Shown here one piece after another: positions 26,446 to 34,121 of a stretch of DNA of 64,000 nt (position 1 is the stretch's first letter; each line of letters opens with the position of its first letter). The notes below the pieces were generated by a model, which ran no database searches, had not been told where the DNA came from, and was given only the letters and a program-made list of their open reading frames with translations. The stretch covers positions 20,732 to 84,731 of the forward strand of contig DATBHR010000095.1 of NCBI GenBank assembly GCA_036557365.1. Direction: 5' to 3'. Origin of the DNA: DATKHR01 sp036557365. GTDB lineage: Bacteria > Acidobacteriota > Vicinamibacteria > Vicinamibacterales > CAVVIG01. The translations under genes were made by a program, and so were the position numbers.

Positions 26446-27671
26446 AGAACCTCCTTCGCACGCGTTCGTTCGTCAAGCGGCCGCACGCGGACGACGCCGT
26501 TCGCCGCCAGACGTTCGACATCTGCGGCGCTCATGCCGAGTCGTTCGCGCAGAATCGCGTCGGTGTGCTCGCCGAGAAGTGGCGCCGGTCGTCGAATCCG
26601 CCCAGGCGTCTCCGACAGGCGAACCGGAGGTCCGACGCTTCGGTACACGCCCGCAACCGGATGCTCCGACTCGACGATCGCGCCGCGCGCGGCCACCTGC
26701 GGATGCGCGACGACGTGGTCCAGCGTGTTGATGGCGCCCATCGGGATGCCGGCCGGCATCAGAATCTGTTCCCACTCTTCGTAGCTTTTCGTCATGAACG
26801 CGGCCTGCAGCGCGTCGATGAGCGCCGGGCGGTTCGCGTTGCGCGCAGCATTGTTGACGAAGCGCGGATCGTCCACGAGCGCCGCCAGGCCGAGGAGCGG
26901 GCAGAAGGTGCGCCACAACTTGCTGCTGCCGACGCCGATCGCGATGTCGCGCGTCTTCGTGCGGAATGTCTGGTACGGCAGCAGCGCTGCGTACGCAGTC
27001 CCCATCGGCTCGGGCAGGATGCCGTCGGCGACGAACGCGCCGATCATCCCGGACAGAAGACCGAGCTGACCCTCGAGCATCGAGACGTCGATGAACTGTC
27101 CTCGGCCGGTGCGTTCGCGCGCATGGAGCGCGGTGAGGATGCCGAACGTGGCGTAGAGGCCGGCGGTGATATCGGCGATCGACACGCCCGCCCGCACGCC
27201 GTGTCCGCCGACCTCGCCGGTAACGCTGATCATCCCGCTCTCCGCCTGGACGACGAGATCCAGGGCGGCGCGATCGCGATACGGTCCGTCCTGCCCGAAG
27301 CCCGAGACCGAACAATAGATGATGCGCGGCTGATGGGCCGATGCGTGCGCGTAATCGATGCCGAGTCGTGCGACGGTGCCGACGCGCAGATTTTCGAGGA
27401 CGACGTCGGCCTGCTCGAGGAGCCGGAAGAAGATCGCGCGGCCCTCGGGCTGCTTCAAATCCAGGGCGATGCTGCGCTTGTTCCGATTGAGGTTGACGAA
27501 ATACGCGGCCTCGTCGCCGTAGAAGGGCGGCCCCCACGCCCGCGCGATCTCCCCGTCGATCGGCTCGACCTTGATGATGTCGGCGCCGTAGTCGCCGAGG
27601 AGCGTCGAGGCGAAGGGACCCGCCAGGGCGTGCGAAAGATCGAGAACCGTGACATCGTCCAGTGCGAGCAT
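26442..27671 (-). CDS. CaiB/BaiF family CoA transferase
   Basis: A 409-residue class III CoA transferase of usual length. The N-terminus VLDLSHALAGPFASTLLGDY is diagnostic, followed by NRNKRSIALDLKQPEGRAIF and YCSVSGFGQDGPY. The catalytic Asp is expected in GVSIADITAGLYATFGI. It moves CoA between organic acids through an Asp-anhydride intermediate. The ATG at 27671 gives the family N-terminus. A longer upstream frame overlaps the thiolase and is rejected. A TACAAT hexamer lies 8 nt before the start. Confidence 0.9.
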   Translation of the reverse strand: MLALDDVTVLDLSHALAGPFASTLLGDYGADIIKVEPIDGEIARAWGPPFYGDEAAYFVNLNRNKRSIALDLKQPEGRAIFFRLLEQADVVLENLRVGTVARLGIDYAHASAHQPRIIYCSVSGFGQDGPYRDRAALDLVVQAESGMISVTGEVGGHGVRAGVSIADITAGLYATFGILTALHARERTGRGQFIDVSMLEGQLGLLSGMIGAFVADGILPEPMGTAYAALLPYQTFRTKTRDIAIGVGSSKLWRTFCPLLGLAALVDDPRFVNNAARNANRPALIDALQAAFMTKSYEEWEQILMPAGIPMGAINTLDHVVAHPQVAARGAIVESEHPVAGVYRSVGPPVRLSETPGRIRRPAPLLGEHTDAILRERLGMSAADVERLAANGVVRVRPLDERTRAKEVL

Positions 27672-27679
27672 CGCGGACG

Positions 27680-27689
27680 ATTGTATAGT
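27680..27689. promoter_or_regulatory. Overlapping divergent -10 elements (CoA transferase / thiolase)
   Basis: The decamer ATTGTATAGT provides TATAGT for the thiolase on the plus strand and TACAAT for the CoA transferase on the minus strand. The two genes are only 40 bp apart, so their transcription should be mutually exclusive or jointly controlled. No convincing -35 is visible on either strand. Confidence 0.5.
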
Positions 27690-27711
27690 TTGCGCAGGGG
27701 GACACGTTACC

Positions 27712-28890
27712 GTGACTGACGCCGTCATCGTTTCAACCGCACGGACGCCGCTTTGTAAGAGCTGGCGCGGCGCGCTCAACATCACACACGGCGCGACGAT
27801 GGGCGGCCACGCGCTGCAGCACGCCATCGAACGCGCGGGCATCGAGCCGGGTGAGGTCGAGGACGTTCTCATGGGCTGCGCAAACCCCGAAGGCGCGACC
27901 GGCCGCAACATCGCGCGGCAGATCGCGCTGCGCGCGGGATGTCCGGTGACGACGGCCGGCGCGACGGTGAACCGTTTCTGTTCGTCCGGACTGCAAACGA
28001 TTGCGATGGCCGCGCAGCGCATCCTGGCTGGCGAAGGCGATATCTACGCGGCGGGTGGCGTCGAATCCATCTCGTGCGTCCAGAACGAAATGAACACGTT
28101 CATGATCAACGACGACTGGGTCGTCGCGAACAAGCCGGAGCTGTACTGGCCGATGCTCCAGACGGCGGAGTACGTCTCGCAGAAATACAAGATCGATCGC
28201 GAGCAGCAGGACCACTACGGTGTCTGCAGCCAGCAGCGCGCGGCAGCTGCCCGCACCGCAGGCCGCTTCGACGCCGAGATCGCGCCAATCACGACGAAGA
28301 TGAAGGTCGTGGACAAAGCGACGGGCGCTGAATCCATTTGGGATGTGACCGCGAAGCAGGACGAAGGCATCCGGGCCGACACGACGTACGAGGGCGTATC
28401 GAAGATCAAACCCGCCATCGAGGGCGGCGTCATCGCCGCCGGCAACGCCAGTCAGTTCTCCGACGGCGCGTCGGCGTGCATCGTCATGAGCGCTGATGCT
28501 GCGGCCAGGCGAGGCATGAAGCCGATCGGCGTGTTCCGAGGCTTCGCGGTGGCCGGATGCGAGCCGGCCGAAATGGGCATCGGCCCCGTGTTCGCGGTCC
28601 CGAAGCTGCTCCAGCGCACCGGCACGCAGATGGACGACGTGGATCTCTGGGAGCTGAACGAGGCGTTCGCGGTGCAGGTCATTTACTGCCGCGACCGGCT
28701 CGGCATCCCCGACGATCGGCTGAACGTGAACGGCGGTGCGATTGCGCTGGGACATCCGTACGGGATGTCGGGCGCGCGCCTCGTCGGGCATGCGCTCATT
28801 GAAGGCAAGCGCCGCGGCGCCAAAAAAGTCGTCGTGACGATGTGTATCGGCGGCGGAATGGGAGCGGCGGGGCTGTTCGAGGTCGTCTGA
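27712..28890 (+). CDS. fadA: Acetyl-CoA acyltransferase (thiolase)
   Basis: A 392-residue thiolase with all three catalytic residues: Cys90 in NRFCSSGLQT, His348 in NVNGGAIALGHPYGMSG and Cys378 in TMCIGGGMGAAG. It cleaves 3-oxoacyl-CoA (last step of beta-oxidation) or condenses acetyl-CoA units. The GTG at 27712 follows AGGGGGA and gives the conserved start TDAVIVSTARTP. It is divergent from the CoA transferase-SDR operon. The fadA symbol is by family and role. Confidence 0.93.
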   Translation: MTDAVIVSTARTPLCKSWRGALNITHGATMGGHALQHAIERAGIEPGEVEDVLMGCANPEGATGRNIARQIALRAGCPVTTAGATVNRFCSSGLQTIAMAAQRILAGEGDIYAAGGVESISCVQNEMNTFMINDDWVVANKPELYWPMLQTAEYVSQKYKIDREQQDHYGVCSQQRAAAARTAGRFDAEIAPITTKMKVVDKATGAESIWDVTAKQDEGIRADTTYEGVSKIKPAIEGGVIAAGNASQFSDGASACIVMSADAAARRGMKPIGVFRGFAVAGCEPAEMGIGPVFAVPKLLQRTGTQMDDVDLWELNEAFAVQVIYCRDRLGIPDDRLNVNGGAIALGHPYGMSGARLVGHALIEGKRRGAKKVVVTMCIGGGMGAAGLFEVV

Positions 28891-28915
28891 GGCGGCGCGA
28901 AATGTGTCAGCCGCC
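28891..28915. terminator. Hairpin between convergent stops (thiolase / secreted protein)
   Basis: GGCGGC and GCCGCC pair around a 13-nt loop, directly after the thiolase stop and before the convergent stop at 28918. There is no T-tract, so termination strength is doubtful. Confidence 0.35.
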
Positions 28916-28917
28916 GA

Positions 28918-29694
28918 CTACTTGTCGGCGACGCGGACCGTCACTTTCAAGCTGCTGCTTTTCTCGCCGTCGGTCGCCGAGAGACTGAGCTCGTAGTTGC
29001 CCGCGGCGGCGAACTTCACGTGCGTTGCCGCTGTCGCAACGTCCGTGAAGGTCACGTCGCCCGGCCCGCTCGTTTTTCTCCAGTTGCTCGTCACCTTGCT
29101 GCCGCGCGGCAGGCCGTCGTCCTCGATTTGCGCGTTGATGGCGAGGTCCTGTCCGACTTTGCCAGCGAGTTCGACCGCTTCAGTGGCCGGCGCTTCGAAC
29201 GGCGAAACGACCACCTGCAACACCGGCGCGCGGTTCACGCAGATGTTCTTTGGAGCGCTCGCCAGATCCAGACCCTGCAGCACGCGCTTCTCGCTATTGA
29301 GCTCCAGCTCGTAGAGCGGATCCAGCGCCTTCAGCGTCGTCGTCTGCGCCTTGCCCGCGAAGTTCACCGTCCACTGCAGCGGACCGGTGAACGATTTGTC
29401 CACGACCATCACGCACGCGAAGCGATGCCGTCCCTTCAGGAAGACGATCGGCTGCCGCCGATCGCCAGGTGTCGGCGCGAACACGTTGCTGTCGCCCGCC
29501 GGGATCGTCACCGCCGCGTTGTTCATGTTGTAGTACCCGAACGCCAACGTGAACCCGCCGTCCTTGTTGCGGACGTAACCGTCGTACTGTAGGTAGATCG
29601 GCTGCGTCGGCTGCGCCTGCGCGCTTGACGAAGGGATCGCCGCGGCGAGCGCTGCGACGATGCCGGCGAACGCGATTCGAAGGCTGCTTCGCAC
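28918..29694 (-). CDS. Secreted protein of an uncharacterised Acidobacteriota-type family, Ig/PKD-like C-terminus
   Basis: A 258-residue protein with a signal peptide (~1-27, ending SAQA). An N-terminal beta-rich domain begins YDGYVRNKDGGFTLAFGYYN and continues with a GRHRFACVMVVDKSF strand. A C-terminal PKD/cadherin-like domain (~160-258) contains WRKTSGPGDVTFTD and AAGNYELSLSATDGE. It is clearly paralogous to the product at 48205-49164 (same YxGxxxNKDGS/GxxxLxxGYxN block and domain order). The start is a GTG 7 nt after a TAATCT -10, with TTGACT at 17 bp, so it is a likely leaderless transcript with its own promoter inside the end of the upstream gene. Confidence 0.78.
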   Translation of the reverse strand: MRSSLRIAFAGIVAALAAAIPSSSAQAQPTQPIYLQYDGYVRNKDGGFTLAFGYYNMNNAAVTIPAGDSNVFAPTPGDRRQPIVFLKGRHRFACVMVVDKSFTGPLQWTVNFAGKAQTTTLKALDPLYELELNSEKRVLQGLDLASAPKNICVNRAPVLQVVVSPFEAPATEAVELAGKVGQDLAINAQIEDDGLPRGSKVTSNWRKTSGPGDVTFTDVATAATHVKFAAAGNYELSLSATDGEKSSSLKVTVRVADK

Positions 29695-29701
29695 GGCGGC
29701 G

Positions 29702-29730
29702 AGATTACGGTGCAGCCGCTATCAAGTCAA
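29702..29730 (-). promoter_or_regulatory. Sigma70-type promoter with predicted +1 at the start codon
   Basis: Minus strand TTGACT (29730-29725), 17 bp spacer, TAATCT (29707-29702), then 7 nt to the GTG at 29694. The -35 overlaps the stop codon of the upstream GT-C/TPR gene, so the secreted-protein gene is an independent unit. Confidence 0.65.
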
Positions 29731-31865
29731 GGGTTGCGGCGCGATCGTTTCGCGGACATGGCGAGCGCGAGATTGTTCTTCGCGTCCTCCATGTCGGGAC
29801 GGAGACGGAGCGCTTCCTGAAACTGCGCGATCGCATCATCGAGCCGCCCGAGCGACCCGAGCGCGATGCCCAGATTGTTGTGCGCTTCCGGTGAGGACGG
29901 CAGTCGCTGGACGGCGATGCGAAATTCCGCGGCGGCTTCCTCCGTCGCGCCCTGCTCGAGCAGTGCCAGACCGAGATCGTAGTGCGCGTCGCCGTTGGAC
30001 GGATCGCGTTGCGTCGCCTGGCGCAGTTCTTCGATCGCGCCGCTACGATCGCCTTTCGCCGCCAGCACGTCGCCCAGATTGCGGCGCGCGGCGGCCGACG
30101 CCGGATCGAGTTCGACGGCCCGCCTGAACTCGCGGAGAGCGTCCTCCATTCGGCCTTTGGCGGCGTAAGCGGTACCAAGGTTGTTGTGGACGTCGGCTGA
30201 CTCGCCGAGCGCCCTCAGCGCGGACTGAAAGCGAGAGACCGCTTCGTCCACGTGACCTTGATCGAGCAGTGCGTTTCCAAGATTGAATTCCGCATCCGGA
30301 AAGTCGGGCTGCGCCTGCAGCGCGCGCTGATACGTCGCAATCGCTTCGTTCGTCTTGCCCGAGGCGCGATACGCGGTCGCCAGATTGTTCAGCGCCGGCG
30401 CATAACCGGGACGGTCCTCAATCGACTTCTGATAGTGCGTGATCGCATCGTCATATCGCCCTTCGGCCTGAAGCGCGACACCGATGTTGCTCTCGCTGAC
30501 GGCTCGCATCCACGCGTGCGGGATGATCGGCCAGTTCGCGAACACGGCTGTCGCTCCCACCACGATGTACGCCGGCCAGGCGAGGCGCTTCGGCTGAAAC
30601 CACGTTTTCGAAACGCGGCGGACGTTGAGAGCGACTGCGACGAGTGCCGCTGCCGCGAACAGAATCAGGAACGGCACGAGCGGATATCGGTAGCGGGCGA
30701 ACACGTAGAACAGCACGACGCTCGCGCCGTAAGAAGCCGCCAGCGCCGCGAGGACGACGATTGGCTGCCGACCATTCCACGTCAGGACGACGCCGAGCAG
30801 CGCAAGAGGAACGAGGAGGCCGAAGGTGGCGACCGGACCGAGGATGCGAAGTGGCCACGACCAATCGGCGTACGACTCCTGCGCTTCGGTGTCGACGACT
30901 TCGGTGGCGTTCCAGAGCAGCGCGAACTTGCGTCCGACGAGCTTCAGCCAGTCGCCGGGCTGCGACGTCATGAATTCCAGCGCCTGATCCGTCCAGTATG
31001 CGGAGACGTCCGCGGGCGAGAGCGTGCGACCGAGCGCGCGCTGTGCGATTTCGGTGGCGTCCTGTCGTTCGAACTCCGGCGCGCCGCGCCCGTAGCGGAG
31101 CGATGCGTACGTGCCGTCGGCGCGCGGATTGTTGCCGATGTACAGGTTCGGTCCGAACTGCGACGTCGTCACGTAGAAGCCGCCGCCGGCCATTCGGCTG
31201 TTGCGGACGGCGACGGGCGCCAGAACGATCGCGAGGCCCGCGAGAAACAGCGCGGCGCCTCGCCACCGCTCCGGTCGCATCAGCGCCCAGATCGCGAGCA
31301 CGGCGACGAAGACCATCGCGTTCTCGCGCGTGAGGCTCAATCCGCCGACCGCGAGCCCGGTCCAGAGCCAGAGCCGCGTGTTCCGCGAGCACGCGATCTG
31401 TGCGATGAGCCAGACGATGAGGCAGACGAAGAACACGTCGAGCACCGATTTCTGCAGCACGCTGTCGAAGAAGATCGCCGGTGCCCACAGCGCGAGCATC
31501 ACGCCCGCCACCGTGCCTGTCACGTCGTCGAACACGCGTCGCGTCGCATCGGCCAGCAGCACGCACGACATGGATCCGATCGCCGCCTGAAGGACGCGAA
31601 CGGTCGTCAGGCTGTGACCGAATGCGGAATACACGATGCCGAGGAAATACGGGTAGAGCGGCGCCTGATAGAAGACGTCGTGTCCGATCCAGTCGCCGCC
31701 GGCGATGGCCTGCGCCCACGTATCGTACGCACGCGAGTCGCCCATCAATAAGGTGAAGAACGGCGCCGAACGAATCTGAAACAGATGGAGCAGGCGCAGC
31801 GCGAGCGCGATTGCAAAAATCAGGAGGAGTCGCCGCCGCCAGCGGCCGGGTGACGAAAGAGTCAA
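29727..31865 (-). CDS. GT-C (PMT/ArnT-like) glycosyltransferase fused to TPR domain
   Basis: A 712-residue inner-membrane protein. About 11-12 hydrophobic segments occupy residues 10-440, with an acidic loop after the first segment (MGDSRAYDTWAQAIAGGDWI) as expected for lipid-phosphate-sugar-dependent GT-C enzymes. Residues ~450-700 are seven or so TPR units (ALNNLATAYRASGKTNEAIA, DVHNNLGTAYAAKGRMEDAL). It probably transfers a sugar from a polyprenyl donor to a protein or glycan outside the membrane. The start codon is a TTG 7 nt after a TAGCAT hexamer; no ATG or GTG fits. Confidence 0.82.
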   Translation of the reverse strand: MTLSSPGRWRRRLLLIFAIALALRLLHLFQIRSAPFFTLLMGDSRAYDTWAQAIAGGDWIGHDVFYQAPLYPYFLGIVYSAFGHSLTTVRVLQAAIGSMSCVLLADATRRVFDDVTGTVAGVMLALWAPAIFFDSVLQKSVLDVFFVCLIVWLIAQIACSRNTRLWLWTGLAVGGLSLTRENAMVFVAVLAIWALMRPERWRGAALFLAGLAIVLAPVAVRNSRMAGGGFYVTTSQFGPNLYIGNNPRADGTYASLRYGRGAPEFERQDATEIAQRALGRTLSPADVSAYWTDQALEFMTSQPGDWLKLVGRKFALLWNATEVVDTEAQESYADWSWPLRILGPVATFGLLVPLALLGVVLTWNGRQPIVVLAALAASYGASVVLFYVFARYRYPLVPFLILFAAAALVAVALNVRRVSKTWFQPKRLAWPAYIVVGATAVFANWPIIPHAWMRAVSESNIGVALQAEGRYDDAITHYQKSIEDRPGYAPALNNLATAYRASGKTNEAIATYQRALQAQPDFPDAEFNLGNALLDQGHVDEAVSRFQSALRALGESADVHNNLGTAYAAKGRMEDALREFRRAVELDPASAAARRNLGDVLAAKGDRSGAIEELRQATQRDPSNGDAHYDLGLALLEQGATEEAAAEFRIAVQRLPSSPEAHNNLGIALGSLGRLDDAIAQFQEALRLRPDMEDAKNNLALAMSAKRSRRNP

Positions 31866-31878
31866 CGGCGGTATGCTA
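31850..31878. promoter_or_regulatory. Shared divergent promoter for GT-C/TPR and cytochrome-copper gene
   Basis: The heptamer TATGCTA (31872-31878) supplies TATGCT to the plus-strand gene (5 nt before its ATG, with GTGACG 16 bp upstream) and TAGCAT to the minus-strand gene (7 nt before its TTG). Both transcripts would be leaderless and the two -10 elements overlap almost completely. Confidence 0.55.
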
Positions 31879-31882
31879 TCGC

Positions 31883-33952
31883 ATGCGCTGCAGAGCAGCC
31901 CGCGTGCTCATGGTGCTCTGCTGGTGCGCCTGCGGACGCTCGGTGTTCGCGCAGCCAGCGTCGACTCCGACATTCAACAAAGACATCGCGCCGATCATCT
32001 GGTCGCGCTGCTCGGGATGCCATCGGCCTGGTGCCGTCGGTCCCTTCAGCCTGCTCACGTACGACGACGTGAAGCGGCGGACGACGATCGTTGCGCGCGT
32101 GACGGCAGCGCGCCAGATGCCGCCGTGGAAACCGACTCCCGGAAAAGGTGACTTCGCAAGCGCGCGCCGCCTGACCGATGCGGAGCTCGCGCTGGTGCAG
32201 CAGTGGATCGCGAACGGCGCGCCCGAAGGACGGCAGTCGGACTTGCCGACGCCGCCGAAGTGGGCGACCGGGTGGCAACTCGGCACGCCGGATCTCGTCG
32301 TGACGATGCCGACGGCGTATTCCGTGCGCGCGGAGTCGGACAGCCGCGATGCGTTCCGCACGTTCGTGCTGCCGATCCCGCTCGATCGTCCGCGTTACGT
32401 GCGCGGGATCGAATTCCGTCCCGACAACCCGCGCGTCGTGCATCACGTCAACATCGGCGTCGATCGGACGCGCTCGTCGCGGCTGCTCGACGCGCGCGAC
32501 GGAGAGCCGGGCTACAACGGCGGCATGGTGCAGGACGCGCGATATCCGGAAGGGCAGATGCTCGGCTGGACGCCCGGCGAGTCGCCGCACCTGGTGTCGG
32601 ACGGCATGCAGTGGCGCCTCGAGCCCGGAAGCGATCTCGTGGTCCAGATGCACCTGCAGCCGACGGGGAAGCCTGAGCCGCTGAAGGTCAGCGTCGGATT
32701 TTTTCTGACCGACGATCCGCCGACGCGCCGGCCGATCGGTCTGCGCCTCGGCAGCGAGACCATCGACATCGCGCCGGGCGAGTCGAGCCACGTCATTTCA
32801 GATCGCTACGTGCTGCCGGTGGACGTCGAACTCTTCGCGATCCAGCCGCACGCGCACAACCTCGCGCGGCACATGGAAGCGATGGCCACCCGGCCTGACG
32901 GGACCGCGATCCCGCTCATCGAAATCGCCGACTGGGATTTTCGCTGGCAGGACGTGTATCGCTACGCGCATCCGTTGGCGCTCCAGAAGGGGACGACGAT
33001 CTCGATGCGCTATTCGTACGACAACTCCGCTGGCAACCCTCGTAATCCGTCGCATCCGCCCGGCCATGTTGTCTGGGGACAGAACACGTCGGACGAGATG
33101 GGTGATCTGTGGCTGCAGCTCGTCGCGCGGCGCGACGCGGACGTCGAGTCGCTGCAGCAGGACGTCCGTCGCAAGGCCAGCGTTGAAGACCTGGCGGCGT
33201 ACACAAAGCTGCTCGCCCTCGATCCTGACAATCCGCTGCGTCACGATGCCGTCGCCGGCCTCAGCTACGACGCTGGACGCCTCAACGACGCCATCACGCA
33301 CTACGAGCAGTCGCTCGCGTTGAACCCGAAGTCCGCGTCGACGCACTACAACCTGGGCATCGCGCTCGCCGCGAGCGGCCGGCGCGAGGACGCGCGGGTG
33401 CAGTTCGAGCAGGCGGTCTCGATCGATCCGGACTACGCACAGGCGCACAACAACCTCGGCGCGATTCTGTTCGTCCTCGGCCAGAAGGGAGAGGCGCTCG
33501 CGCATTACCGACGCGCCGTTGCGCTGCGGCCCGACAACGCGGACGCGCACGCGAACCTCGCGACGCTGCTGTCCGCCGACGGCGACGTCCGCGAAGCCGC
33601 CGACGAGTTCGTGCGCGCGCTGAAGATCGACCCCGACGCGCCTGTCGCTCTTGCGGGCCTCGCCTGGATTCGCGCCACCGCGTCCGATCCGGCGCTGAGA
33701 CGAGGAGACGAAGCGGTGACATTTGCCGAGCGGGCGACCGACCGGACGGGCGGTAGGGACCTCTCGGCCCTCGACGCGCTCGCGGCGGCATACGCCGAGG
33801 TCGGGCGCTTCGACGATGCGGTCGCCGTCGCGATGCGGGCAAGCGTGCAGGCCCGTGCAGCAGGCAACATCAATGTAGCCACTCGATTCGAGGCGCGCGC
33901 CGATCTCTACCGTCGTCATCTCGCCTACCGTGTTTCGTCTTCTGTGAAGTAG
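31883..33952 (+). CDS. Cytochrome c / PHM-like copper monooxygenase domain protein with TPR tail (paralogue 1)
   Basis: A 689-residue exported protein. After a signal peptide (~1-24) comes a c-type heme motif CSGCH (43-47) with a distal QMPPW Met. A PHM-like two-domain copper region follows (~135-415) with candidate ligands His187-His188 (VVHHVNIGVD), His257 (VQMHLQP), His323/His325 (QPHAH) and a Met in TTISMRYSYDN. About five TPR units follow (~430-650). By analogy with ascorbate-dependent copper monooxygenases it may hydroxylate a substrate using heme-delivered electrons; this is inference. The ATG lies 5 nt after TATGCT. Two paralogues are at 40014 and 46770. Confidence 0.82.
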   Translation: MRCRAARVLMVLCWCACGRSVFAQPASTPTFNKDIAPIIWSRCSGCHRPGAVGPFSLLTYDDVKRRTTIVARVTAARQMPPWKPTPGKGDFASARRLTDAELALVQQWIANGAPEGRQSDLPTPPKWATGWQLGTPDLVVTMPTAYSVRAESDSRDAFRTFVLPIPLDRPRYVRGIEFRPDNPRVVHHVNIGVDRTRSSRLLDARDGEPGYNGGMVQDARYPEGQMLGWTPGESPHLVSDGMQWRLEPGSDLVVQMHLQPTGKPEPLKVSVGFFLTDDPPTRRPIGLRLGSETIDIAPGESSHVISDRYVLPVDVELFAIQPHAHNLARHMEAMATRPDGTAIPLIEIADWDFRWQDVYRYAHPLALQKGTTISMRYSYDNSAGNPRNPSHPPGHVVWGQNTSDEMGDLWLQLVARRDADVESLQQDVRRKASVEDLAAYTKLLALDPDNPLRHDAVAGLSYDAGRLNDAITHYEQSLALNPKSASTHYNLGIALAASGRREDARVQFEQAVSIDPDYAQAHNNLGAILFVLGQKGEALAHYRRAVALRPDNADAHANLATLLSADGDVREAADEFVRALKIDPDAPVALAGLAWIRATASDPALRRGDEAVTFAERATDRTGGRDLSALDALAAAYAEVGRFDDAVAVAMRASVQARAAGNINVATRFEARADLYRRHLAYRVSSSVK

Positions 33953-34121
33953 ACTTCCCGACCAACTTGGGATCCAACGTTTTGTAATGGACGGCTCCAC
34001 GCTGTTCTATTTTTCGCAAAACACCGTAGATATTTGCGGTCCGAGGCGTTAGCCTCTCCCGAGTCAATCGCTATCAGTGTCACGCGCGGGACGACTTCGT
34101 GACTGTTTTGGAGGGACGGGC
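33953..34121 (+). promoter_or_regulatory. Leader region of the Oar-like receptor gene
   Basis: No gene. The region is AT-richer than its surroundings (CTATTTTTCGCAAAAC). It contains two possible stem-loops, GAGGC-GTTA-GCCTC (34043-34056) and GTCACG...CGTGAC (34079-34103), followed by GGAGGG 7 nt before the ATG. A clear promoter hexamer pair is not evident. The stem-loops could form a structured 5' leader. Confidence 0.4.

Noticed and set aside
26442..28022. Longer start for the CoA transferase (526 codons)
   Set aside because: It would overlap the thiolase by about 300 bp, and the conserved CaiB N-terminus begins at 27671.
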